Of a stretch of DNA of 64,000 nt, positions 40,281-48,518 are shown piece by piece; position 1 is the stretch's first letter, and the number at the start of each line of letters is the position of its first letter. Both the position numbers and the translations under genes were made by a program. Location: the NCBI RefSeq assembly GCF_009859475.1, contig NZ_CP044549.1, forward strand, positions 3,348,001-3,412,000, in the 5' to 3' direction. This stretch comes from Hydrogenophaga sp. BPS33. GTDB taxonomy: Bacteria > Pseudomonadota > Gammaproteobacteria > Burkholderiales > Burkholderiaceae_C. The notes under the pieces were generated by a model, which was not told where the DNA came from, did not search any database, and was given only the letters and a program-made list of their open reading frames with translations.

Positions 40281-40880
40281 CTACGCGTTCTTTCCTGAAC
40301 GCTTCAGAGCCTTGCTTGCTGCATCCTTGGCGGACTGCGCGGCGTCGCGTGTTGCCTTTTCGGCCTTTTCGAAGGCTTCGCGTGCAGCGGCAGCGGCCTT
40401 TTCAGCCTCTTCCTTGCCCTTCTGCACATCGGCTTTTGCCAGCTCCTTGGCACGCGCAAGGGCTTCGCCGGTGGCATGCGCCGCGTTCGCCATTTCCTGC
40501 TGCACGCGCAGGATTTCTTCTCGCGCTTCGCCCCGTGCAGCGTCGGCCTCCACCTTCCACCGCCGTGCCGCATCGCGAGCGGCTTCGTCGGCTATGTGCG
40601 CGAGCCGAACGATCATCTGCGTGGTGCGTTGGGACCAGTCACCCACGGCGGCCTTGCCGCGTTCGGCAGCCGCCTTCGCGTGCTCGGCCATTTGTTGCGC
40701 GGCCAGGTCGGCCTTTCGCAGCCTGCTCGCGTCGGCGGGTTTGGTGTCCGCGGGCTGCGTGGCGACAGGCCCCTGCGCGGCCGACGGCTGTGGTGTTGGA
40801 GCGGTCGGGTCGGACGCCGCATGGACGGTGCCTGCCAGGAAAAAGACGGCGCACGCGATGAGTGAGGGCTTTGCTGTCAT
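40281..40880 (-). CDS. Exported Ala/Lys-rich coiled-coil protein
   Basis: A 199-aa protein with a signal peptide (MTAKPSLIACAVFFLAGTVH, cleavage after AHAAS-like site) followed by a Pro/Thr-rich linker and a long uninterrupted Ala/Lys/Glu helix (ADVQKGKEEAEKAAAAAREA and similar). It has no enzyme motif. Composition resembles LEA-like or histone-H1-like desiccation and envelope stress proteins. Its start lies 56 bases from the FNR-like box at 40936, which it shares with the divergent cytochrome gene. Confidence 0.7.
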   Translation of the reverse strand: MTAKPSLIACAVFFLAGTVHAASDPTAPTPQPSAAQGPVATQPADTKPADASRLRKADLAAQQMAEHAKAAAERGKAAVGDWSQRTTQMIVRLAHIADEAARDAARRWKVEADAARGEAREEILRVQQEMANAAHATGEALARAKELAKADVQKGKEEAEKAAAAAREAFEKAEKATRDAAQSAKDAASKALKRSGKNA

Positions 40881-40935
40881 GGTGAATTCTCCGCATCAAA
40901 AGAGAAAACGATAGGCGCTTTCAGCGTGCGACAAC

Positions 40936-40949
40936 TTGACAAGCATCAA
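40936..40949. promoter_or_regulatory. FNR-like box serving two divergent genes, TTGACaagcATCAA
   Basis: One base off consensus. Minus strand: TATCGT at 40913-40908 is exactly placed for a -10, start near 40901, 21-base leader to the coiled-coil gene. Plus strand: a CATAGG-type -10 at about 40970, start near 40984, 20-base leader to the cytochrome gene. The matched spacing in both directions suggests one site controls both. Confidence 0.7.
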
Positions 40950-41003
40950 GTCCGGCGAGCGTCAACGCGCATAGGGTTGGAGCAACGCATGAAGGAGCTC
41001 AAA

Positions 41004-41399
41004 ATGTACCCACGCATTCTCTTTCCCCGTCGCAGGGAGACCGCTCACAGGAATCTGTGGGTGCGGCATTTTCGAATCCACCGTGTCGTGGCACTCCTGG
41101 CCACAGGTGGCTTGCTCTGCACAGCCGTGATGGCCCAGAACCGTGGCCAACTGCTCTACGAAACGCATTGCATCGCCTGCCACTCCGCCCAGATGCACTG
41201 GCGTGACAAACGGCTCGCCCAAGACTGGGGCAGCTTGCGTGGGGAGGTGCAACGGTGGCAGGCAAACGCTGCGCTGAACTGGACAGAGGAAGACGTCACC
41301 GATGTGTCGCGCTATCTGAACCAACACTACTACCGCTTCTCGGAGCCGGCGTCTCCGGTGGCCGCCGGGGTACCGATGCGCCAAAGTAGCGTGCCGTAA
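41004..41399 (+). CDS. Small monoheme c-type cytochrome
   Basis: A 131-aa exported protein with one heme-binding CIACH motif (YETHCIACHSAQMHWRDKR). A long basic N-terminus (MYPRILFPRRRETAHRNLWV) precedes a membrane helix or signal (VVALLATGGLLCTAVMAQ). The axial Met is uncertain. The ATG has GAAGGAG seven bases upstream. A periplasmic electron carrier in low-oxygen respiration is plausible. Its last 70 bases overlap the 3' end of the convergent hemerythrin gene. Confidence 0.8.
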   Translation: MYPRILFPRRRETAHRNLWVRHFRIHRVVALLATGGLLCTAVMAQNRGQLLYETHCIACHSAQMHWRDKRLAQDWGSLRGEVQRWQANAALNWTEEDVTDVSRYLNQHYYRFSEPASPVAAGVPMRQSSVP

Positions 41400-41911
41400 T
41401 CCTCAGCCAGCGCCACGTTCACCGGAGAATGCCCATGGCTGCCGAAGGCTTCGTCCAGGTCGGCCCAGTCCTCTTCCGTCAATACGCGCTCGGCCAGCGG
41501 CAACACCATCTCTTCCTCCAGACGCATGTGCTCGAGATAGAAGTCGACATAGGCCTTCATCGCGGCCTCGAATGCGCGGCGCCGCCGCGTGCCCAGCATC
41601 TCGAAAGCCAGCAGGGCGTGCTCGACGTCGCGAATCTTCCGACCACCGTGCTCGTGCTCATAGTCGAGCTGGTCGAGCAACTCGCGTTCCTGCGGCGCAC
41701 GCGCACGAAGCTTGGGGAAGAAAATCTCCGATTCCCTGCGGTGATGCTGCTTCTCGGGAAAGTCATCCAGGTAGAAGAGCGTCGCGCGCAACGTATCGAA
41801 GTCGGGCATCGATTCAGCCTCGCGGTGCCGCTCCAGAAGCTCCAGCACCGATCGCAGCAATGTCGCGAGCGAAGCGTGCTCGGAAGTGATGACACGGATT
41901 GTCTGGCGCAT
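41330..41911 (-). CDS. Hemerythrin-domain (HHE) protein
   Basis: A 193-aa four-helix HHE protein. Likely di-iron ligands are His in ITSEHASLATLLRSV, PEKQHHRRESEIFFPKL, LDYEHEHGGRKIRD and YLEHMRLEEEMVLPLAERVL. Proteins of this type bind oxygen or NO or repair iron centres. The ATG at 41911 has GAGGGG upstream; the extension to 42016 is not hemerythrin-like. A TTGCGctgtATCAA box lies at 42016-42029 with TACAGT correctly spaced as -10. It converges on and overlaps the cytochrome gene by 70 bases. Confidence 0.87.
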   Translation of the reverse strand: MRQTIRVITSEHASLATLLRSVLELLERHREAESMPDFDTLRATLFYLDDFPEKQHHRRESEIFFPKLRARAPQERELLDQLDYEHEHGGRKIRDVEHALLAFEMLGTRRRRAFEAAMKAYVDFYLEHMRLEEEMVLPLAERVLTEEDWADLDEAFGSHGHSPVNVALAEDYGTLLWRIGTPAATGDAGSEKR

Positions 41912-42015
41912 GGCTGTCCCCTCTGGATCCCCGTTCGTGTTCGGGCCAGTCGCCCATCGGGCGAGCGCCCTCGGCAAGTCGCTGGCCACTGTAAGTTCCC
42001 CCATCGGGTTGAACA

Positions 42016-42029
42016 TTGATACAGCGCAA
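42016..42029 (-). promoter_or_regulatory. Variant FNR-like box for the hemerythrin gene, TTGATacagCGCAA
   Basis: On the minus strand TTGCGctgtATCAA is followed after 22 bases by TACAGT (41993-41988), predicting a start near 41981 and a 70-base leader. The good -10 match makes this the best example of the TTGAT-N4-CGCAA form. The divergent protease gene has its own box 57 bases away. Confidence 0.55.
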
Positions 42030-42072
42030 GATCTCCCTCACTGGCGCCAGCGGCCCCTGTCATCCCGATGCA

Positions 42073-42086
42073 TTGAGCCATGTCAA
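42073..42086 (+). promoter_or_regulatory. FNR-like box for the HtrA-type protease, TTGAGccatGTCAA
   Basis: TATCTT at 42108-42113 is correctly spaced as -10 and predicts a start near 42120. This excludes the ATG at 42080, which lies inside the box, and leaves a 20-base leader to the TTG at 42140, which has its own GGAG. Confidence 0.6.
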
Positions 42087-42139
42087 AGCACGCCGTGGAG
42101 GAACACGTATCTTCGATTCCATTCGTATCGGAGAACGTT

Positions 42140-43576
42140 TTGAAATGCACATGGCCCGCTTCGCACATTGGCGGGAACGCTTCCCGGTGGATGGGCGCTG
42201 CGCTCGGGGGAACGGCGTTGCTGCTCTGCGCGCTGGTGGTGGGCCCTTCCCCGGTGCGGGCGAACGATCTGGTCGATGCTGCGCCGGCCTTGTCGGTGGG
42301 GTTCACACCCAACTACCGCGCGATCGTGAAACACGCGGGACCTGCGGTGGTCGGTATCGTGGTGGAAGGGGTGCGCACGCCATCAGCGCTTGAGCTTGTG
42401 TCCGATGCGGGAGCGCCTGCGCTGCTTTTCAAAACCCCTCTGCCCTTTCACGGCCAGGGATCGGGCTTCATCATCAGCGCCGACGGACTGGTGCTCACGA
42501 GCGCGCATGTGATTCAGGGTGCCCGACGGATCACGGTGCGCATGAGCGACCGCCGCGAATTTCGCGCCCAGGTGGTGGGCAGCGACAGCGTGACGGATGT
42601 GGCGGTATTGCGCATCGGGGCCCGGGATTTGCCGGTTCTGAGGGCGGGGGCGATAACGCAACTGCAAGTTGGCGACCCGGTGGTGGCCATCGGCGCGCCG
42701 TTCGGCCTGGAACAGAGCGTCTCGCACGGTATTGTGAGTGCCATGCGACGCTCACTGCCTGGTTTGTCCGCCGTGCCACAGATTCAGACCGACGCTCCCG
42801 TGAACCCGGGCCACTCCGGGGGACCACTGCTTGACGCAAGTGCCTCGGTGATGGGCATGCTCGCGCAGATCTACTCGCTCTCCGGCGGCTATGAAGGTCT
42901 TTCGTTCGCCGTCCCCATCGATGTGGTGCTGCGCGTCAAGGACAACATCCTTGCCCACGGACGCATGGCGCACGGCTACCTGGGTGTGACGATGCAGAAC
43001 CTGAGCCTGACGCTGGCCAGCGCCTTTGGTCAGGAGCGGCCCCACGGGGCGCTGGTGGCGGGCGTGGACGTGGGCAGCGCTGCCGAAACAGCAGGGCTGA
43101 AAGTGGGCGACATCATCACGGCTGTCAATGGTCAAACGCTCGGTCACGCCAGTGAGCTCACCGGCCATCTGGGCGTGGCATCTCCTGGCGATCGGATGCG
43201 TCTGACCGTGTGGCGTGCACGGACGTCGCAAGAAGTGGTGGTGCGCCTTGACGAAGCGACGGATCTCGATGAGGTGGACAGCGCCGATGCGGCCACTTCC
43301 GCCAAAGAGCCGCAAGAGCTGGGTTGGCGGCTACGAGCGCTGTCGAATCAGGAGCGCAATCTGCTCGGCGTGGCCAGTGGCGTCTGGGTCGATGAGGTCA
43401 GCGCCGTCAGTGCGCAAGCCGGGTTGCGCGCGGGCGATGTTCTGCTGGCAATCAACCTCAAGCCCATCCTGTCCACCGACGATGTGGACAGGGCCGTGCG
43501 GGAACGCCCGCTGCAACTGGCGCTGCTGATCGACCGCGACGGCACGCGCATGTTCATTCCACTCGCGATGGAATGA
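42140..43576 (+). CDS. HtrA/DegQ-family periplasmic serine protease with two PDZ domains
   Basis: A 478-aa trypsin-like protease-chaperone. The N-terminus MKCTWPASHIGGNASRWMGA leads into a hydrophobic signal ending near PVRAND. Catalytic residues are His123 (LTSAHVI), Asp153 (SVTDVAVL) and Ser226 in NPGHSGGPLL; most relatives have GNSGG, so Asn to His before the serine is unusual. Two PDZ domains follow (YLGVTMQNLSLTLASAFG; GVASGVWVDEVSAVSAQAGL). The TTG start at 42140 is supported by GGAG six bases upstream and by the promoter at 42073. Likely removes misfolded envelope proteins under low oxygen. Confidence 0.88.
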   Translation: MKCTWPASHIGGNASRWMGAALGGTALLLCALVVGPSPVRANDLVDAAPALSVGFTPNYRAIVKHAGPAVVGIVVEGVRTPSALELVSDAGAPALLFKTPLPFHGQGSGFIISADGLVLTSAHVIQGARRITVRMSDRREFRAQVVGSDSVTDVAVLRIGARDLPVLRAGAITQLQVGDPVVAIGAPFGLEQSVSHGIVSAMRRSLPGLSAVPQIQTDAPVNPGHSGGPLLDASASVMGMLAQIYSLSGGYEGLSFAVPIDVVLRVKDNILAHGRMAHGYLGVTMQNLSLTLASAFGQERPHGALVAGVDVGSAAETAGLKVGDIITAVNGQTLGHASELTGHLGVASPGDRMRLTVWRARTSQEVVVRLDEATDLDEVDSADAATSAKEPQELGWRLRALSNQERNLLGVASGVWVDEVSAVSAQAGLRAGDVLLAINLKPILSTDDVDRAVRERPLQLALLIDRDGTRMFIPLAME

Positions 43577-43620
43577 CGCGACACAAAAGCTCTGTCTCAT
43601 TTTCCGTCCTTTGCGCGTCC

Positions 43621-43634
43621 TTGATACTTGTCAA
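43621..43634 (+). promoter_or_regulatory. FNR/ANR-like box upstream of arcB, TTGATacttGTCAA
   Basis: Matches the ANR-style TTGAT-N4-GTCAA. It lies 84 bases before the arcB ATG; a site at -41.5 gives a start near 43669. The -10 candidate CAACAT is weak. Anr control of arc genes is established in Pseudomonas, which supports the assignment. Confidence 0.65.
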
Positions 43635-43717
43635 GGTGCAACGGCAACGTCAAGTCCAACATGGAAAGGGATGCTGCGCACGCCCCTCGACAGAACCTGG
43701 CCCACGAAAGACACACC

Positions 43718-44719
43718 ATGGCATTCAACCTGCACCAACGCTGCTTTCTGACGCTGCGCGATTTTTCTGCCGGCGAGATCGGCTTTCTGCTCAAGCTCGC
43801 GGCCGATCTGAAGACCGCCAAAACCACGGGCACGGAGCAACCTCTGCTGCGCGGCAGGGAGATCGCGCTGATCTTCGAAAAGGACTCCACCCGCACCCGC
43901 GTCGGCTTCGAGGTGGCGGCCCACGACCAGGGCGCCACCGTGACCTACCTGGGTCCATCGGGCAGCCACATCGGCCACAAGGAGTCGATCAAGGACACGG
44001 CGCGCGTGCTGGGGCGCGTGTACGACGCGATCGAGTACCGCGGCTTTGGACAGGCGGTGGTCGAGACCCTGGCCACATGGGCCGGCGTGCCGGTCTACAA
44101 CGGGCTCACCGACCAGTTCCACCCGACGCAGATCCTGGCCGACTTTCTGACCATGCGCGAACACAGCGAGAAACCGCTGCGCGACATGGCCTTCTGCTTC
44201 CTGGGCGACACGGGCAACAACATGGGGGCCACGCTGCTGACGGCAGCCGCCAAGATGGGCATGGATGTGCGCCTGTGCGGGCCGCAAAGTCTGTGGCCAA
44301 GCAAGGACATCGTCGATGAGGCGCTATCGCTGGCCCAGGAGAGCGGAGCTCGCATCCTTCTGACCGAGGACGTGGCCGCTGGCGTGAAGGATTGCGACTT
44401 CCTTTACACCGATGTCTGGGTGTCGATGGGCGAACCCGAATCGGTCTGGGCCGAGCGCATCCGGCTGCTGCTGCCTTACCAGGTCAACGCGCAGACGATG
44501 GAACTGACGGGCAACCCGCGCGTGCGCTTCATGCATTGCCTGCCCGCCTTTCACAACACCGAGACCGAGGTGGGTGCGCAGATTCACAAGCTGCACGGCA
44601 TCAGCGCGATGGAGGTCACCGACGAGGTGTTCGAGAGCCCCGCGTCCATCGTGTTCGACCAGGCCGAGAACCGCATGCACACCATCAAGGCGGTGTTGGT
44701 GGCGACCCTCGGAGGCTGA
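43718..44719 (+). CDS. arcB: Ornithine carbamoyltransferase (catabolic type by context)
   Basis: A 333-aa transcarbamoylase. The carbamoyl phosphate motif STRTR is at residues 57-61 ([14 protein letters not shown]), with [15 protein letters not shown] and the ornithine-site HCLPAF later. It can phosphorolyse citrulline to ornithine and carbamoyl phosphate. It is followed after one base by carbamate kinase, which makes ATP from carbamoyl phosphate, so the pair can generate ATP without respiration. Arginine deiminase and the ArcD antiporter are not in the window. The length is close to that of catabolic ArcB. Confidence 0.92.
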   Translation: MAFNLHQRCFLTLRDFSAGEIGFLLKLAADLKTAKTTGTEQPLLRGREIALIFEKDSTRTRVGFEVAAHDQGATVTYLGPSGSHIGHKESIKDTARVLGRVYDAIEYRGFGQAVVETLATWAGVPVYNGLTDQFHPTQILADFLTMREHSEKPLRDMAFCFLGDTGNNMGATLLTAAAKMGMDVRLCGPQSLWPSKDIVDEALSLAQESGARILLTEDVAAGVKDCDFLYTDVWVSMGEPESVWAERIRLLLPYQVNAQTMELTGNPRVRFMHCLPAFHNTETEVGAQIHKLHGISAMEVTDEVFESPASIVFDQAENRMHTIKAVLVATLGG

Positions 44720-44720
44720 C

Positions 44721-45641
44721 ATGGCACGTGTCGTGGTGGCTCTGGGCGGCAATGCGCTGTTGCGACGGGGCGAACCCGTGAGCGCGTCGACCCAGCGTGA
44801 CAACATCCGCCGCGCCGCGAAAGCGCTCGCGCAACTCATGGGCGAGGGGCACCAGTTGGTCATCACCCACGGCAACGGCCCCCAGGTGGGCTTGCTCGCG
44901 CTGCAGGGCGAGGCCGCTGGCAAGGGCGCGTTTCCGCTGGACGTGCTCGGCGCCGAAACCGAGGGCATGATCGGCTACGTGTTGCAGCAGGAGCTGGACA
45001 ACGCGTACGCAGGGCCGGCGCAATTTGCCACACTGCTGACGCAGGTCGAGGTGGATCCCGGCGATGCGGCCTTTCGCACGCCGCGCAAGCCCGTGGGCCC
45101 CGTCTACACCGAAGGCGATGCGCGGCGGCTGGCCGAGCAGCGCGGGTGGGCCATCGCGCGCGATGGCGATGCCTGGCGCCGCGTCGTGGCGTCGCCACGG
45201 CCGGTGCGCATTCTGGAGATCGACGTGATCCGCCTGCTGGTGGATCAAGGGGTGACCGTGATCTGTGCGGGCGGTGGCGGCATTCCCGTGGCGCAGCGAC
45301 CTGACGGCAGCTTTGTCGGCGTGGAAGCCGTGATCGACAAGGACCACGCAAGCGGTTTGCTGGCCGCCGAGCTGAAGGCGGACGCATTCCTCATGCTGAC
45401 CGACGTGCCCGCGGTGTTCACCGACTGGGGCGCTCCCGCCCAGCGCGCGCTGGGTGACGTGACGCCGCAAGACCTGGCGGCCCTGGACTTTGCCGCCGGC
45501 TCCATGGGCCCCAAGGTGCAGGCCGCCTGCGATTTCGTGAACCGCACCGGCGACATGGCTGGCATCGGCGCGCTGGAGGACGCATCCGCCATCCTGGCGT
45601 GCCAGGCCGGCACACGCGTGGTGCCGGCGCTGTCGCGGTGA
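44721..45641 (+). CDS. arcC: Carbamate kinase
   Basis: A 306-aa kinase that transfers phosphate from carbamoyl phosphate to ADP. Marks are MARVVVALGGNALLRRGEPV, ITHGNGPQVGLLALQ, DVLGAETEGMIGYVLQQEL, VICAGGGGIPV and VIDKDHASGLLAAEL. A GGAG site precedes the ATG one base after the arcB stop. The final GTGA overlaps a possible GTG start of the P-type ATPase gene, linking ATP production with an ion pump in one operon. Confidence 0.94.
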   Translation: MARVVVALGGNALLRRGEPVSASTQRDNIRRAAKALAQLMGEGHQLVITHGNGPQVGLLALQGEAAGKGAFPLDVLGAETEGMIGYVLQQELDNAYAGPAQFATLLTQVEVDPGDAAFRTPRKPVGPVYTEGDARRLAEQRGWAIARDGDAWRRVVASPRPVRILEIDVIRLLVDQGVTVICAGGGGIPVAQRPDGSFVGVEAVIDKDHASGLLAAELKADAFLMLTDVPAVFTDWGAPAQRALGDVTPQDLAALDFAAGSMGPKVQAACDFVNRTGDMAGIGALEDASAILACQAGTRVVPALSR

Positions 45642-45652
45642 CCAGACCCGTC

Positions 45653-48466
45653 ATGTCCGCAGGCATCCCCTCTTCCCAGGCATCGCAATCGAACGTCGAG
45701 CACCTGCTGAGCCTCGCAGCGGTGGACGGCACCTGCGGGCTGGCTGCGGCCGACGCCGAACAACGGCGCGCCCGGCATGGGCCCAATGCATTCGACGTTC
45801 AGCGGCCGCGCTCGGCCTGGCTGAACTTCCTGGACCAGTTCCGCGACCCGCTGGTCTACCTGCTGCTGATTGCCGCGTGCGTCACGCTCGTGGCCTGGTG
45901 GGTCGAGGCCGAAGGGGGCTTGCCGGTCGACGGCATCGTGATCCTCTCGATCGTGGCGCTCAACGCGGTGCTGGGCTTCCTGCAGGAGGCCAAGTCCCAG
46001 CGCGCCGCCGCCGCGCTGGCGCGGCTGGCGTCGGCCACGTCCGGCGTCTTGCGCAGCGGCACGGTGCTGCGCATACCGAGCACGGAGCTGGTCAGCGGCG
46101 ACATTCTGTTGCTGGCCGAGGGTGACCGGGTGGGCGCCGATGCCCGGCTGATCGACGCCCATGCGCTGCTGGTGCAGCAGGCGTCGCTGACCGGCGAGAG
46201 CGAAGCCGTTCAGAAGCAGGCCGGCGAGCTGAGTGGCGAGCATCCCCTGGCCGATCGCCACAACATGGTGTTCAAGGGCACGGAAGTGGTTCGGGGCAAT
46301 GGCCGCGCGCTGGTCACGGCCATTGGCATGCAGACGGAAATGGGCGCGATCGCCCATTTGCTCGCCACGACACCCGATGAAGCGACACCGCTGCAAAAAG
46401 AGGTGCGCCACATCGGGCGGGTGCTGGGCGGGGCGGTGCTGGTGATTGCCACCATCGTGATCCTGACGGAGCTCTGGACCGCCGACATCCGCACCTGGAC
46501 CGAGGCCGTGCCGGTGTTGCTGCTGGGCGTGTCGCTGGCCGTGGCCGCCGTGCCCGAGGGCCTGCCGGCCATCCTCTCTCTGGTGCTGGCCCTGGGTGTG
46601 CAGCGCATGGCCGCACAGAAGGCCATCGTCAAGAAGCTGTCCTCGGTCGAGACACTGGGTTCCGCGTCCGTCATCTGCACCGACAAGACGGGCACGCTGA
46701 CGCGTTCCGAGATGACCATCCAGCGGGTCATGACGGCCTCGGGCAGCAGCAGCGCGGATGGCGTGGGCTACGCGCCCGAAGGCCGGATGCACCACAAGGG
46801 CGAAACACTGCAGCCCGGTGCGCTGCACAGCGAAGTGGTGGCACTGCTCAGCGGCGGCAGCCTGGCCGGCAACGCCGACCTGCGCCAGGACGCCGATGGC
46901 AATTGGGTCATCCAGGGCGACCCCACCGAGGCCGCCTTCCTCGTGGCCGAGCGCAAGCTGGACGCGCACGAGCGGCGGCTGCAGCGTTTCGACCGCATCG
47001 CCGAGGTGCCCTTCACCTCCGAGCGAAAAATGATGTCCGTGGTGGCGATCGACCACGCGCACGCCGACCAGCTGGTGTTGATCAGCAAGGGCGCGCCGGA
47101 CGTGCTGCTCGACCATTGCACGCGCGCGCGCGTCGGCATGGACGCCGTGCCGCTCACCGCGGACGCGAGGGCGCGGGTGCTGGCCGATGTCGAACAGCTG
47201 TCCCATGCCGCGCTGCGCACGCTGTCGGTGGCCTATCGCCCGCTGGAGGCAGGTGAGGATGCACAGGCGGGTGAGGCGCTGGAGCAAGACCTGGTGTTCC
47301 TGGGCACGGTGGGCATCATCGACCCGCCGCGCACGGAGGTGGCGCCGGCGATCGAGGCGGCGCGCGCGGCGGGCATTCGCATCATCTTGATCACCGGCGA
47401 CCATCCGCGCACGGCCGAGCGCATTGCCGAAGACCTGGGCATCATCCAGGCCGGTGCCACCGGGCTCACCGGTCTCGACATCGACCGGCTCGACGACGCG
47501 GCCCTGGGCGACGCGGTGCGAACCGCCTCGGTGTTCGCGCGGGTGGCACCGGCGCACAAGCTGCGCATCGTGGACGCCCTGCAGGCACAGGGGCATGTGG
47601 TGGCCATGACCGGTGACGGCGTGAACGATGCGCCAGCCCTCAAGTCGGCCGACATCGGGGTGGCCATGGGCGTCACGGGAACCGAAGTGACCAAGGAAGC
47701 CAGCAAGATGATCCTGGCCGACGACAACTTCGCCACCATCATCGCGGCGGTGCGCGAGGGCCGCGGCATCCTGGACAACATCCGCAAGTTCCTGCGCTAC
47801 CTGCTCTCGTCCAACATGGGCGAGGTGCTGACCGTGTTCCTGGGCATTGTGCTGGCGCGCTCGCTCGGGTTGGTGGACGCCGCGGGTGCGGTGGTGTTGC
47901 CGCTGTTTGCCACACAGATCCTGTGGATCAACCTGATCACCGACACCGGCCCGGCGCTGGCGATGGGGGTCGACCCCCATGCCGACGACGTCATGACCCG
48001 CCCGCCCCGCCCGCCGAACGAGCGCGTGATCGATGCCCGCATGTGGGTCACCGTGGGCGTCACCGGCATCACCATGGCGGTGGTCACGCTGCTGACGTTG
48101 GACCTGTTGCTGCCCGGTGGCTGGATCGAAGGCGAGCACGGTCTTGACGTGGCCCGAACGGCGGCATTCACCGTGCTGGTGCTGGCCCAGCTCTTCAATG
48201 CGTTCAATGCGCGCTCGGACACCACCAGTGCCTTCGTGGGCGTGCTCAGCAATCGCTGGCTCTGGGCTGCCGTGTTGCTGGGCGCCACGCTGCAGATCCT
48301 GGTGGTGCACTGGCCGGTGCTGAACCTGGCTTTCAGCACCACGCCTCTGTCGGCAGGGCAATGGCTGCTGTGCCTGTGCATGGCCAGCGCCGTGCTGTGG
48401 GTGAGCGAACTGCACAAGTTCTTCAGGCGACGCCCATCGCAGCGGCGTGCGGTAGCCGCGACTTGA
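45653..48466 (+). CDS. P-type cation ATPase (Ca2+-type, P2A)
   Basis: A 937-aa ion pump. The phosphorylation motif ICTDKTGTLT, the membrane motif VAAVPEGLPAILSLVLALGV, the TGES dephosphorylation loop (QASLTGESEAVQKQ), GDPTEAAFLV and TGDGVNDAPALKSADIGVAM are all intact. The PEGLP motif and overall layout fit SERCA/PMR1-like Ca2+ or Ca2+/Mn2+ pumps, comparable to CtpF in mycobacteria. The ATG at 45653 is used; a GTG at 45638 overlapping the arcC stop is an alternative. It is the third gene of the arcB-arcC transcript. Confidence 0.9.
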   Translation: MSAGIPSSQASQSNVEHLLSLAAVDGTCGLAAADAEQRRARHGPNAFDVQRPRSAWLNFLDQFRDPLVYLLLIAACVTLVAWWVEAEGGLPVDGIVILSIVALNAVLGFLQEAKSQRAAAALARLASATSGVLRSGTVLRIPSTELVSGDILLLAEGDRVGADARLIDAHALLVQQASLTGESEAVQKQAGELSGEHPLADRHNMVFKGTEVVRGNGRALVTAIGMQTEMGAIAHLLATTPDEATPLQKEVRHIGRVLGGAVLVIATIVILTELWTADIRTWTEAVPVLLLGVSLAVAAVPEGLPAILSLVLALGVQRMAAQKAIVKKLSSVETLGSASVICTDKTGTLTRSEMTIQRVMTASGSSSADGVGYAPEGRMHHKGETLQPGALHSEVVALLSGGSLAGNADLRQDADGNWVIQGDPTEAAFLVAERKLDAHERRLQRFDRIAEVPFTSERKMMSVVAIDHAHADQLVLISKGAPDVLLDHCTRARVGMDAVPLTADARARVLADVEQLSHAALRTLSVAYRPLEAGEDAQAGEALEQDLVFLGTVGIIDPPRTEVAPAIEAARAAGIRIILITGDHPRTAERIAEDLGIIQAGATGLTGLDIDRLDDAALGDAVRTASVFARVAPAHKLRIVDALQAQGHVVAMTGDGVNDAPALKSADIGVAMGVTGTEVTKEASKMILADDNFATIIAAVREGRGILDNIRKFLRYLLSSNMGEVLTVFLGIVLARSLGLVDAAGAVVLPLFATQILWINLITDTGPALAMGVDPHADDVMTRPPRPPNERVIDARMWVTVGVTGITMAVVTLLTLDLLLPGGWIEGEHGLDVARTAAFTVLVLAQLFNAFNARSDTTSAFVGVLSNRWLWAAVLLGATLQILVVHWPVLNLAFSTTPLSAGQWLLCLCMASAVLWVSELHKFFRRRPSQRRAVAAT

Positions 48467-48518
48467 GCCGCAACGCCGCCGGCACACGGGTGGCCGCTTC
48501 CGTCCCCCGCTCGCCGCT

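Noticed and set aside
45245..48487. Minus-strand open frame of 1080 codons opposite the Ca2+-type ATPase
   Set aside because: Spans the whole P-type ATPase on the other strand with low-complexity His/Gln/Arg composition; a codon-bias shadow.
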